DNA from: a virus
Direction: 5' to 3' (one strand)
Length of the DNA: 22,346 bases
IMG/VR virus record: IMGVR_UViG_3300030105_003465
Location: 1 to 22,346 of that record
The notes under the pieces were generated by a model that saw only the letters and a program-made list of their open reading frames with translations, did no database searches and was not told the origin of the DNA. The position numbers and the translations under genes are program-made. Below are positions 6,564 to 14,730 of this stretch, in pieces. Positions within the stretch are counted from its first letter, which is position 1. Each line of letters begins with the position of its first letter.

Positions 6564-8560
6564 GTGATAAAAATATAACAAAGACTATAGAAGATGCGTG
6601 GTTAGGTGTAGACCTAAAGGAAGAAGATTTATTCAATCCTATGGATTTTCTTTATCACGATAAGGATCCAGAAAAGATGTTGGAGAGAACAGCATGGCTC
6701 ATGATGAGACCGGAGTACTTCTCTTTTGTTTCTAAGTATGTTCTCAATATTGAGCTATCTCCTTTTCAATCACTCATACTCCAAGAGGTGTGGAATAAAA
6801 AGTTCCCTATGTTGATAGGAAGTAGAGGTATGGGTAAATCCTTTTTACTCTCTCTGTACACCTTGCTAAGGGCTTTGTTCATGCCTAGACGAAAGATTAT
6901 CGTTGTTGGTGCGGCCTTTAGGCAGTCTAAAGTCCTATTTGAGTATATGGACACCATTTGGAAGAACGCACCCGTCCTGAGGGATCTGTGCGGCTCTAGC
7001 AGCGGACCTAGAAGGGACGTTGATCGATGTGTTATGCATATTGGAGATAGTACTATAACTTGTTTACCTCTGGGTGATGGAAGTAAGATTCGTGGTCAGC
7101 GTGCGAACGATATTATTGCAGACGAGTTTGCATCTATTCCGCGAGAGATTTTCGAAAATGTTGTCGCCGGTTTTGCCGCTGTGGCATCCTCTCCTATTGA
7201 GAAGGTTAAGGCTAAGGCTAGACAGAAAAAAGCAGCTGAGCTTGGTGTAGAATATAAGGAAGAGGAGACAGGTCTAGCTGATGCTAAATCAAACCAGATT
7301 ATTTTATCAGGTACTGCTTATTATGATTTCAATCACTTCGCTGAATACTGGAAGAGATATAAAGATATTATAAATAGTCAGGGCGATAGAGCTAAGCTTA
7401 GGGATATTTTTGGGGGTGATGTCCCAGAGGATTTTGCTTGGCAAGAGTATTCTGTGATCCGCATGCCTGTAACGACTATTCCATCAGGCTTTATGGACGA
7501 GGGTCAGGTAGCAAGAGCAAGAGCAACAATCCACTCTGGTATCTTCCAGATGGAGTATGGGGCATGTTTCACTACGGATAGCCAAGGGTTCTTTAAAAGG
7601 TCTTTAATTGAGGGCTGTATCGCCTCTCTAGAGAATAGCATAAAGATAAACGGTGAGGATATTAGTTTTGAATCACAGCTAAAGGGGGTTCCAGAGAAAC
7701 AATACATTTTTGGTGTTGACCCTGCATCAGAGGTTGATAACTTTAGTATCGTTGTTTTAGAAGTAAACGAAACCCACCGACGCATTGTTCACTGTTGGAC
7801 TACAAACAGGAGTCAACATAGAGAGAAGCTCAAGTCTCACCTTGTTGATGAGGATGACTTTTATTCGTACTGCGCTAGGAAGATTAGAAACCTCATGAGA
7901 GTGTTTCCTTGTATAGAGATAGCTCTTGACGCTCAGGGCGGAGGTATAGCTGTTATGGAAGCCTTGCACGACAAAGACAAAGTTAGAGAGGGCGAGGTCA
8001 AAATATGGCCGACTATAGATTATGACAAACCTAAAGATACAGATGATGAACCCGGATTGCATATATTAAAGATGTGCCAGTTTGCAAAATACGATTGGCT
8101 TGCAGAGGCTAATCATGGTCTCAGAAAAGACTTTGAAGATAAGCTAGTTTTGTTTCCAGACTTCGACACCGTGAGTCTTGGTCTTTCTGCTGAAGAAGAT
8201 AACATACAAGGAAGAGTATATGACACGCTAGAGGATTGTGTTATGGAGATCGAGGAGCTTAAGAATGAGCTATCTATGATCATAATGACGCAAACAGGGC
8301 TGGGTAGAGAAAAATGGGATACCCCTGAAGTAAAGGTTGCTGCGGGTAGAAAAAGAAGAATAAGAAAAGATCGTTACTCTTCTTTAATTATGGCTAACAT
8401 GTCTGCTAGACAGATGTTCGTAGAGAGAACAGTACGGACTTATGATCATTATGGAGGGTTTGCCGAAAAGGCAGCGAACAAGAACGATAAAGACGAAGAC
8501 AACGGCCCCTTGTATCAAGGTCCCTCATGGTTTACAGAAAATATGGGCGATATATACTAA
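6560..8560 (+). CDS. terL: Terminase large subunit
   Basis: A 666-aa packaging motor. The ATPase half has a Walker A GSRGMGKS (87-94), a Walker B IIADEF with D188/E189, and a coupling motif ILSGTAYY (248-255). The C-terminal RNase H-like nuclease shows its acidic residues in FGVDPASEVDNFSIVV (D387), IALDAQGGG (D457) and KDRYSSLIMAN (D604). Length and motif order are those of a full-length TerL. An insertion-like charged stretch lies at 213-243 (KVKAKARQKK...). The protein docks on the portal, translocates DNA into the prohead and cuts the concatemer. It overlaps the protease gene by 4 nt and is followed by a 59-nt gap with a promoter motif before the portal gene. Confidence 0.93.
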   Translation: MSDKNITKTIEDAWLGVDLKEEDLFNPMDFLYHDKDPEKMLERTAWLMMRPEYFSFVSKYVLNIELSPFQSLILQEVWNKKFPMLIGSRGMGKSFLLSLYTLLRALFMPRRKIIVVGAAFRQSKVLFEYMDTIWKNAPVLRDLCGSSSGPRRDVDRCVMHIGDSTITCLPLGDGSKIRGQRANDIIADEFASIPREIFENVVAGFAAVASSPIEKVKAKARQKKAAELGVEYKEEETGLADAKSNQIILSGTAYYDFNHFAEYWKRYKDIINSQGDRAKLRDIFGGDVPEDFAWQEYSVIRMPVTTIPSGFMDEGQVARARATIHSGIFQMEYGACFTTDSQGFFKRSLIEGCIASLENSIKINGEDISFESQLKGVPEKQYIFGVDPASEVDNFSIVVLEVNETHRRIVHCWTTNRSQHREKLKSHLVDEDDFYSYCARKIRNLMRVFPCIEIALDAQGGGIAVMEALHDKDKVREGEVKIWPTIDYDKPKDTDDEPGLHILKMCQFAKYDWLAEANHGLRKDFEDKLVLFPDFDTVSLGLSAEEDNIQGRVYDTLEDCVMEIEELKNELSMIIMTQTGLGREKWDTPEVKVAAGRKRRIRKDRYSSLIMANMSARQMFVERTVRTYDHYGGFAEKAANKNDKDEDNGPLYQGPSWFTENMGDIY

Positions 8561-8563
8561 TAC

Positions 8564-8571
8564 TGTGTATA
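8564..8571 (+). promoter_or_regulatory. Candidate late promoter element upstream of portal
   Basis: Exact TGTGTATA in the 59-nt gap between terL and the portal gene, 56 nt before the portal ATG at 8620. The gap is one of the few true intergenic spaces in the rightward block. Downstream, the leader has a 7-bp AT-only stem (8598-8604 with 8610-8616) whose 5-nt loop carries part of the ribosome site. Confidence 0.55.
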
Positions 8572-8597
8572 CTTAAAAGTAATCGAATTATCAATAC

Positions 8598-8616
8598 TAT
8601 TGTTTAAGGAACAATA
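8598..8616 (+). promoter_or_regulatory. Hairpin presenting portal Shine-Dalgarno in its loop
   Basis: TATTGTT pairs with AACAATA around the loop TAAGG, placing the AAGG of the portal ribosome site in a hairpin loop 11 nt before the ATG at 8620. The stem has six A-T pairs and one G-C pair and so is weak; it may modestly tune portal synthesis or be fortuitous. Confidence 0.3.
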
Positions 8617-8619
8617 CAA

Positions 8620-10722
8620 ATGGCAGATGATCTTTATTTAACGTGGGGAAATGACCAAGAGCGCAGCAAGGCTTATGAGGCATCTTCCGATACTGTTCAC
8701 GCTTATGATGGCATACAAAAATCCTTTGCCTACAACAATAGAACATTCTTAGATGTCGAGTCCTCGCGGTCTGTTCGCCCTAGTTTTGACAAGAGCGACT
8801 ACACGTCCTTTCGTCCCGGCGAAGCTGTTCCAACACAGCAAAAGCGGATTATAAAGATGTGTATGCAGGCATATGATAAAGTCGGGATTATCAGAAATGT
8901 TATCGACCTGATGGGGGATTTTGCATCTCAGGGCATTACTCTTGTTCATCCAAACAAATCAATTGAGAGATTCTATAGAAAATGGTTCGAACAAGTTGAC
9001 GGTCTGGATAGATCAGAGAGATTCTTAAATTATCTATATAGATGTGGTAACGTTACCGTAAAGAGAAGCACTGCGAAGATAAGCAAGAAAAAAGAAGCCG
9101 AGCTTAAGAGAAGCACCGCTGCCGCAGATATGAAGATTGAAGATATAGATTTTACTAAGAGAGAGATCCCTTGGAAGTATGATTTTCTCAACCCCTTAGC
9201 TGTTGATGTTAAAAATGTTGATGCGGCAATGTTTACTGGAGACCTTGAGTATGTACTAAAGGTGTCAAAGACAACAATGAACTCTTTGATGATGTCTAAC
9301 GATGGGAAACGACAGAACCTACCTGCCGCGATGATGAAAAGATTTTCGCAGGGAGAAAGGGAGATCCCTCTAGATAAAGATAAAGTGATGATGTTCCATT
9401 ACAAAAAAGATGATTGGAACCTTTGGGCAAACCCAATGATTTATGCGATCCTCGACGATATCATTATGCTAGAAAAAATGAAACTTGCAGATCTAGCAGC
9501 TCTTGATGGGGCTATATCTAATGTTAGACTGTGGAGAATTGGCGATCTAGATCATAAGATTATACCCACTAAGGCAGCTATTAATAAGCTTAGGGATATC
9601 CTTGCCAGTAATGTTGGTGGTGGAACTATGGATTTAGTTTGGGGTCCTGAGATTGACTTTAAAGAAAGCAATAGTCAGGTATATAAGTTCTTAGGTTCAG
9701 AAAAATACCAGCCAATACTCACAAGTGTATATGCAGGTCTTGGAATTCCTCCCACTCTAACTGGAGCATCTTCAGGTGGTGGATATACCAATAACTTTGT
9801 TAGCCTGAAGACCTTAGTAGAAAGACTTGAGTATGGTCGTGAAATCTTAAAGGGTTTTTGGAAGCATGAGATTAAAATCATTCAGAAAGCTATGGGCTTT
9901 AGATTCCCCGCAGAAATTCACTTCGACTCAATTATATTGGCAGACGAAGCTGCACAGAAACAATTACTAGTCCAACTAGCCGATAGAGACATTATATCTC
10001 ATGAAACGCTTCTCGAAAGATTCAGAGAGCTACCGGCTATCGAGAAAATTAGAGTTCGTAGAGAAGAGAGATCTAGAGTTAACGATGCGCTCTCACCCAA
10101 TAAGGCAGGGCCGTATCATAACCCACAGCATAAAGAAGACATCGCTAAGATCGCACTCACTAAAGATGTTTTGGATAATGATATCTATCTTGAGAACTTA
10201 GGTCTTCCCGTATCTGAGATCGACCAGATAAACAAAATAGAGGTTGATGAGACTCCAAAACCGACAGTAGAAGACACGAACACAGCGACTCCTGATCCAG
10301 ACGGAGGGAGGCCTAAAAACGCTAGAGATAAGCAAAAGAGAAAACAAAAGCGAGTTCTACCTCGCAGTAAAGGTGACGTATCTACTACGTTATGGGCTTA
10401 TGAAGCACAGAAAGATATTTCTGAGTTAGTTATGCCTATGGCTCTAGCGCACTTCAACAAGAAGAATGCTCGAAGCCTAACAAAGTCAGAGTTTGACCAG
10501 CTAGAATATCTCAAGCTTTGCATATTGACTGGAGTTAAACCGTTCATGGATATCGATGCAGATGTAATAAAAGCTATTATTGATTCTGGTACAAAACCGT
10601 CGGGCGATTTCAAGAATGATATAGAAACTTCTATCGCTAGTTTCTCAAAAGCACAGAACAAGAAACCTAGTGTTGATGAAATGCGATATATCTACGCCTC
10701 CACTTTTGCTAGTTTTAGTTAA
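8620..10722 (+). CDS. Portal protein
   Basis: A 700-aa protein placed directly after terL and before the prohead protease, the classic portal position. The sequence fits: a central region of portal wing/stem type (VMMFHYKKDDWNLWANPM, then AILDDIIMLEKMKLADLAALD at about 274-306), a stretch YAGLGIPPTLTGASSGGGYTNN followed by a long helix (LKTLVERLEYGREILKGFWKHEI) that is typical of the portal core, and a charged, Lys-rich C-terminal extension (KNARDKQKRKQKR at about 565-577). The dodecameric portal forms the DNA channel, docks the terminase and nucleates capsid assembly. Residues 140-190 and the last about 180 residues are longer than in compact portals. No catalytic residues are expected. Confidence 0.85.
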   Translation: MADDLYLTWGNDQERSKAYEASSDTVHAYDGIQKSFAYNNRTFLDVESSRSVRPSFDKSDYTSFRPGEAVPTQQKRIIKMCMQAYDKVGIIRNVIDLMGDFASQGITLVHPNKSIERFYRKWFEQVDGLDRSERFLNYLYRCGNVTVKRSTAKISKKKEAELKRSTAAADMKIEDIDFTKREIPWKYDFLNPLAVDVKNVDAAMFTGDLEYVLKVSKTTMNSLMMSNDGKRQNLPAAMMKRFSQGEREIPLDKDKVMMFHYKKDDWNLWANPMIYAILDDIIMLEKMKLADLAALDGAISNVRLWRIGDLDHKIIPTKAAINKLRDILASNVGGGTMDLVWGPEIDFKESNSQVYKFLGSEKYQPILTSVYAGLGIPPTLTGASSGGGYTNNFVSLKTLVERLEYGREILKGFWKHEIKIIQKAMGFRFPAEIHFDSIILADEAAQKQLLVQLADRDIISHETLLERFRELPAIEKIRVRREERSRVNDALSPNKAGPYHNPQHKEDIAKIALTKDVLDNDIYLENLGLPVSEIDQINKIEVDETPKPTVEDTNTATPDPDGGRPKNARDKQKRKQKRVLPRSKGDVSTTLWAYEAQKDISELVMPMALAHFNKKNARSLTKSEFDQLEYLKLCILTGVKPFMDIDADVIKAIIDSGTKPSGDFKNDIETSIASFSKAQNKKPSVDEMRYIYASTFASFS

Positions 10723-10745
10723 AAAGATAGTCAAACTGCATTTTT

Positions 10746-10753
10746 TGTGTATT
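10746..10753 (+). promoter_or_regulatory. Candidate late promoter element (TGTGTATT variant)
   Basis: TGTGTATT, one mismatch from the recurring octamer, in the 50-nt gap before the protease-scaffold gene. It begins 27 nt before the ATG at 10773, so a transcript from it would have a very short leader beginning close to the AAGGAG site at 10761-10766. The six preceding T's resemble the T-runs before the copies at 13876 and 20249. Confidence 0.4.
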
Positions 10754-10772
10754 ACCTCTTAAGGAGATTCAC

Positions 10773-12290
10773 ATGAAAGCATATGCACAAGAAATAAAAG
10801 ACGGTATCCAAGATCTAGTAGAGAACAATTGCACAATTGCATATTGTGCTCCTATCGATCTAGAGATAACCGATGAAGAAAAGGCTATTGCCCTATCTCA
10901 TACAGTCGCCGATAATAAAGAAGATAAGCAATTTGATCTTTATTACCTAAGCTCTGTTCTAGTGAGTAGTGGCTGGAATAAAAACGATGATGTTTTTGAT
11001 CCTCAAGAGATGTGGGCAGCGCGCTCAACTCCCGAAGATAAACAATTTAATTATATGCACGACGAAAAAGATATCATTGGCCATATTACAGGAAATTATG
11101 TGGTCGATTTTAGTGGTAAATCTTTAGATGGAGCCGTTGACTGGAGTCAAGCTGGTTCTCCCGAAGACTTTAATATTATCACAAATGCCGTGCTCTATAG
11201 GTCTTGGAGTGATATGGATCTTCAAGGACGTATGGCTAATCTTATAGAAGAGATTGAGGAAGGAAATCAATGGTTTGTATCCATGGAATGTTTGTTCCCA
11301 AGTTTTGATTACGCTCTAAGAAATTCTAAGGGCGAAAGCAAGGTTGTGGCGAGAGAAGAGGCTTCTGCATTTTTGTCGAAGCATCTCCGATCCTACGGGG
11401 GAACAGGAGAGTATGAGGGTTATGAAGTAGGTAGATTATTAAGAAATATATCTTTCTCTGGCAAGGGCTTGGTTTCTAAACCTGCTAATCCTCGAAGTAT
11501 CATTTTAAATGATAGTCAAAGTTTTAGTGAATGTAAAAGTAAACTTATTACTGTTTCATCAATAAAGGAGACTACAATGTCCGATGTTTTACAGAAACAG
11601 CTGGATGAAGTGAAAGCCGCGTTGGCCGAAGCTTGTCTAGCTAATGAGACTATGAAGCAGGAAATGGAAACTCAGAAAGCCGAAGCGATTGAAGCTCAAT
11701 TGCGAACGTTCGAAGAAACCATTTCTGCTAAAGACGAGGCTTCTGCCTCTCTTGAGTCTAAAGTTACAGAAGCTCTATCTAGAGTGGAAGAACTTGAAGT
11801 ATCACTGGCTTCAGCTGAAGCCGCTAAAGAAGAAGCTATTTCTAAAGTAGCCGAAATTGAAAAAGCTGCTACCCTCGAAAAGAGAGTTGCTGCTTTAACC
11901 CAAGCAGGTCTTGAAGGCGAATCGCTGGATGAGGCTATTGCTAAATTTGAAGATCTTGATCAAGAGACTTTCGAGTTTATTGTTGCAAAACTTCCGCCTT
12001 GGATGGTCAACAAAGACAAGAAAGACGAAGATAAAGACAAAGATAAAGACAAAGATGAAGATAAAAAAGACAAGAAGGACGAGAAAGCCTCTAAGGCCGA
12101 CGACGAACTTCTTGAGGAAGAGATTGACGAGTCCGAAGCATCTGCTGAAGATCTCGAAGAAGTAGAAGTGGAAGAGAACATTGCAATGGCTGAAGCTATT
12201 GACGGAGACGACCCTTCGGTTGAACTTCGCTCGACAGCTAGCGATTGGTTTGGTTCTTTACTTAAATCAACGGCTAATCTTAAGAAATAA
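10773..12290 (+). CDS. Prohead protease fused to scaffold
   Basis: A 505-aa two-part protein. Residues 1-250 are a prohead protease: a conserved histidine in FNYMHDEKDIIGH (H96), a likely catalytic serine in WFVSMECLFP (S170), and the family-typical final strand LLRNISFSGKGLVSKPANPRS with PANP at 237-240. Residues about 270-405 are Ala/Glu/Lys-rich coiled coil, and about 414-480 are highly charged (Lys-Asp then Glu-rich), as in scaffold or core proteins. It ends with ASDWFGSLLKSTANLKK, a likely capsid-binding tail. AAGGAG lies 6 nt before the ATG. The protease should cleave scaffold and capsid precursors inside the prohead. A strong internal start at 11577 probably makes the scaffold part alone, which parallels the lambda C/Nu3 arrangement. 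Confidence 0.85.
   Translation: MKAYAQEIKDGIQDLVENNCTIAYCAPIDLEITDEEKAIALSHTVADNKEDKQFDLYYLSSVLVSSGWNKNDDVFDPQEMWAARSTPEDKQFNYMHDEKDIIGHITGNYVVDFSGKSLDGAVDWSQAGSPEDFNIITNAVLYRSWSDMDLQGRMANLIEEIEEGNQWFVSMECLFPSFDYALRNSKGESKVVAREEASAFLSKHLRSYGGTGEYEGYEVGRLLRNISFSGKGLVSKPANPRSIILNDSQSFSECKSKLITVSSIKETTMSDVLQKQLDEVKAALAEACLANETMKQEMETQKAEAIEAQLRTFEETISAKDEASASLESKVTEALSRVEELEVSLASAEAAKEEAISKVAEIEKAATLEKRVAALTQAGLEGESLDEAIAKFEDLDQETFEFIVAKLPPWMVNKDKKDEDKDKDKDKDEDKKDKKDEKASKADDELLEEEIDESEASAEDLEEVEVEENIAMAEAIDGDDPSVELRSTASDWFGSLLKSTANLKK
11577..12290 (+). CDS. Nested scaffold protein from internal in-frame start
   Basis: Inside the protease-scaffold frame an ATG at codon 269 (11577) is preceded by AAAGGAG at 11564-11570, 6 nt upstream, as good as any start in this window. 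The product would be 237 aa (MSDVLQKQLDEVKAAL...), beginning exactly where the protease domain ends and the coiled coil begins. The residues around it (SSIKETTM) look like linker. This fits the known strategy of phages that make a full-length protease-scaffold in low amount and a shorter scaffold in high amount from one frame. Translation is inferred from the ribosome site and domain boundary. Confidence 0.7.
   Translation: MSDVLQKQLDEVKAALAEACLANETMKQEMETQKAEAIEAQLRTFEETISAKDEASASLESKVTEALSRVEELEVSLASAEAAKEEAISKVAEIEKAATLEKRVAALTQAGLEGESLDEAIAKFEDLDQETFEFIVAKLPPWMVNKDKKDEDKDKDKDKDEDKKDKKDEKASKADDELLEEEIDESEASAEDLEEVEVEENIAMAEAIDGDDPSVELRSTASDWFGSLLKSTANLKK
12012..12086 (+). repeat. Low-complexity Lys-Asp tract in scaffold
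   Basis: A run of AAAGAC/AAAGAT-type hexanucleotides codes for 25 residues made up almost entirely of Lys, Asp and Glu near the C-terminus of the scaffold. It is likely a slippage-derived disordered linker. The neighbouring acidic stretch continues to about 12200. Confidence 0.75.
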
Positions 12291-12308
12291 TTAAAAGGAG
12301 AATAGATA

Positions 12309-12773
12309 ATGGCTCTTAAATCAGATAGAAATGAAGTTCAAACTGACATTAGTTTCTTCATGAACGAAGTTGCTACTAGAGGTGGTATTGCTTCAATGAG
12401 CACTGCTGGTAGTGGTGCAGCTATGGATCAAGGCACAGCCTTGGTTACGTATGCAGCATCTGCCTCAGGCCAAGTCCCTATGGGATTGTTGCTGAACGAT
12501 ATGGTCAATCTTGACCTTACTCGCCAGCATATTAATCAACATAAGGATGAAGTGCAAAAGGGTGGTAAAGTTACCATTCTTCGTAAAGGCTATGTTGTCA
12601 CCAATAATATTGAAGGTACTACACCTACTGCTGGAGCACAAGCTTTCCCAGCACATAGTGGTAATCTTTCAATTACAGACATTGTTGGCGACGGAACTGT
12701 TTCCGCTATTGGGCGATTCTTGTCTACCGCAGACCAAGATGGATATGCCAAAGTAGAAATCAACCTACCGTAA
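12309..12773 (+). CDS. Head decoration/stabilisation protein candidate
   Basis: A 154-aa protein between the scaffold and major capsid genes, the usual place for a decoration protein. The body is Gly/Ala/Thr-rich and predicted mostly beta: GKVTILRKGYVVTNNIEG, then AVGRFL-like AIGRFLSTADQDGYAKVEINLP at the end, a closing strand often seen in small trimeric capsid-binding proteins. It has no cysteines or signal peptide. An AAAAGGAGAATA leader nearly identical to that of the next gene suggests high expression. It is expected to bind the capsid surface after expansion. Family assignment is from position and sequence character, not from a clear motif, so a minor capsid or head-fibre protein is the alternative. 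Confidence 0.6.
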   Translation: MALKSDRNEVQTDISFFMNEVATRGGIASMSTAGSGAAMDQGTALVTYAASASGQVPMGLLLNDMVNLDLTRQHINQHKDEVQKGGKVTILRKGYVVTNNIEGTTPTAGAQAFPAHSGNLSITDIVGDGTVSAIGRFLSTADQDGYAKVEINLP

Positions 12774-12802
12774 TTTTTAGCTCGTAAAAGGAGAATAATA
12801 AT

Positions 12803-13807
12803 ATGAATATGAAAGAACGTCCTTCCGATGAATTCATCGCATTGCTAAAACAATCCGGTAGTTCAGATAAAGCGGTGGCTATCGAAGCTCAGCGAGAAAT
12901 CGCAAAAGCTTTGGAAACGCCACTACGTAAAGGAGTTTTGTTCGGCGATGTCGTAACTTCAATTTATGAAGCTATGCCACTTGAACCGGGCGCAACCCCT
13001 GAATTCCCACTCGACCTTCTTGCTCCGGGTACGGAAAGCGAACATGTCGCTTATACCAATCCGGGTCACGGTCGTATTCCAGAACGTAGCGTCGAAGGCG
13101 ATTACGTAATGGTTAACACTTACGGCATTACTAGCTCGATTGATTTCTTGCTTAAATATGCTCGTGAGGCTAACTGGAACGTTATTGCTCGCGCAATGCA
13201 AGTTTTGGAATCATCTTTTGTTAAGAAAATCAACGACGATGGCTGGCATACACTGCTCGCCGCTGCTGTTGACAGAAATATTTTGGTCTATGATGCAGAT
13301 GCTGCGGTTGGTCAATTCACCAAACGTATCGTTTCGCTCATGAAGACAGTCATGAGACGTAATGGTGGCGGTAATAGCGTCACTGCTAACGGTCGCCTTA
13401 CTGACATGTACTTGTCTCCAGAAGCTATTGAAGATATCCGCAACTGGGGTGTTGATCAGCTTGACGAAGTTTCACGACGTGAAATTTACGAAGCAGCTGA
13501 CGACGGAGCTCCTTTGACAAGACTCTTCGGTGTTAACTTGCATGACTTATTCGAATTTGGTGACGGTCAAGAATATCAAAATTACTTCACGAGTGATCTT
13601 GGTGGTTCGTTGGCTAGCACAGATGTCGAACTCATCATTGGTCTTGACCAAGCAAGTAGCGATAGTTTCGTAATGCCTGTTAAAAAGGAAGTTGAAGTTT
13701 ATGAAGACGAAGCTCTTCACCGACATCAACGCCAAGGGTATTATGGCTGGGCTGAAATCGGCTTTGGTGTACTAGATAATAGAAGAGTTCTCGCTGGCTC
13801 GTTCTAA
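12803..13807 (+). CDS. Major capsid protein (HK97-fold candidate)
   Basis: A 334-aa protein at the expected position after protease, scaffold and decoration genes and directly before a strong terminator. Features fit an HK97-fold capsid protein: a helical N-arm (about 1-45), an E-loop-like region with PEFPLDLLAPG, a long spine-type helix (SFVKKINDDGWHTLLAAAV), an AVGQFTKRIVSLMKTVM helix with DMYLSPEAIEDIRNW following, and a beta-rich C-terminal half ending EIGFGVLDNRRVLAGSF. AAAGGAG lies 9 nt before the ATG; a second ATG two codons later is possible. About 415 copies would be needed for a T=7 shell, in line with the strong ribosome site and the terminator. Confidence 0.8.
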   Translation: MNMKERPSDEFIALLKQSGSSDKAVAIEAQREIAKALETPLRKGVLFGDVVTSIYEAMPLEPGATPEFPLDLLAPGTESEHVAYTNPGHGRIPERSVEGDYVMVNTYGITSSIDFLLKYAREANWNVIARAMQVLESSFVKKINDDGWHTLLAAAVDRNILVYDADAAVGQFTKRIVSLMKTVMRRNGGGNSVTANGRLTDMYLSPEAIEDIRNWGVDQLDEVSRREIYEAADDGAPLTRLFGVNLHDLFEFGDGQEYQNYFTSDLGGSLASTDVELIIGLDQASSDSFVMPVKKEVEVYEDEALHRHQRQGYYGWAEIGFGVLDNRRVLAGSF

Positions 13808-13833
13808 TTTAAGTACTTTACCTGAGTTTAAAG

Positions 13834-13869
13834 AACCGTCCTGTTGGCAACAATGGGGCGGTTTTTTTT
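13834..13869 (+). terminator. Intrinsic terminator after major capsid gene
   Basis: An 8-bp stem (AACCGTCC at 13834-13841 with GGGCGGTT at 13856-13863, one G-T wobble), an internal TGTT/AACA pairing in the loop, and an eight-T run at 13862-13869. It is the only clear rho-independent terminator I found on the plus strand and lies 27 nt after the capsid stop codon. Confidence 0.9.
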
Positions 13870-13875
13870 AGTTTT

Positions 13876-13883
13876 TGTGTATA
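13876..13883 (+). promoter_or_regulatory. Candidate late promoter element after the terminator
   Basis: Exact TGTGTATA beginning 7 nt after the terminator T-run and 47 nt before the ATG at 13923. Its position right behind a strong terminator, where transcription must restart for the downstream genes, is the best single argument that the motif is a promoter. Confidence 0.6.
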
Positions 13884-13922
13884 TATACTTGAATGAGCTT
13901 TAATATAAACTAGGGGTAAAGA

Positions 13923-14690
13923 ATGGAACTGCTAATAAAGATCAATAGCACAGAAGGAGATGCCTCATATAAAGATGGGGATATAGTGCAAGCGTTCTCT
14001 TATGATCGCATACATTTAACCAACGCTCAGGTAATATGCAATGTAGATAACTTTCCTCTTGATAGTGTTACAGGCTTGAGGGTTAATGATTCATTGCTTA
14101 TGAAGTACCTAGAAAGAGCGTCTTTGTATAGATTTGAGCGAACTGGGGTTAATACAGTAAAGAAAATAAACCTGTTAACGCTAGGAGAAGAAACTCTTGG
14201 AGCAGAAAGTATAGATGTTACCGCGTTCCTTGCAAAAAGACTAAAAAGCCCTAGACATAAAGTGTTTGGGTCTTCTGGGTCAGAAATTTGGTATGGAGAT
14301 TCGAGAGAGTTAGATATAACTGCTCTATGGCATACCATAGAGGCTTATTCAGATAATCTAAAGTCTGAAAATAGCAATTGGCCATTTACAGAAATAGAGA
14401 AGAAGCATCTATTAGTATTGAATTCATCTGGCTTCAAGAACAATATAGTTACAGAAGTTTCCAGCGGCACCGCCAGCGATAGACAGTCGTCAGCTATTAG
14501 TGGAGAAGACATGGTTGCTAAGAGACAATGGCAGATTCCTTATTGGGATTTGTCTGAGGCTTTGGGAATTAATATTGACGACGTGAGAAATAAAGATACT
14601 GCAATAGATGGACGAAAACCAGTATCTGACAGGCCCCATATAGATGACTTAAATATAGATAAGGTTGTCGCGGGAATTATCACACTATAG
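13923..14690 (+). CDS. Unrecognised protein of the structural region
   Basis: A 255-aa soluble protein starting MELLIKINSTEGDASYKDGDIVQAF. The first 45 residues are beta-like with a GDIV turn; the middle carries WHTIEAYSDNLKSENSNWPFTEIEKKHLLVL (about 138-168) and the end is Asp-rich (NIDDVRNKDTAIDGRKP). There is no signal peptide, membrane segment or catalytic motif that I recognise. It follows the terminator and a candidate promoter, has GGGG about 7 nt before its ATG, and precedes tail or fibre genes, so a neck or head-completion role is possible from context only. Confidence 0.5.
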   Translation: MELLIKINSTEGDASYKDGDIVQAFSYDRIHLTNAQVICNVDNFPLDSVTGLRVNDSLLMKYLERASLYRFERTGVNTVKKINLLTLGEETLGAESIDVTAFLAKRLKSPRHKVFGSSGSEIWYGDSRELDITALWHTIEAYSDNLKSENSNWPFTEIEKKHLLVLNSSGFKNNIVTEVSSGTASDRQSSAISGEDMVAKRQWQIPYWDLSEALGINIDDVRNKDTAIDGRKPVSDRPHIDDLNIDKVVAGIITL

Positions 14691-14730
14691 ATTAAAACAT
14701 TTTATACATATTACTACAGGAGTATATATC

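Noticed and set aside
14665-14730. An upstream start adding 22 residues to the small virion protein at 14731
   Set aside because: It overlaps the end of the preceding gene; AGGAG lies 8 nt before the ATG at 14731.
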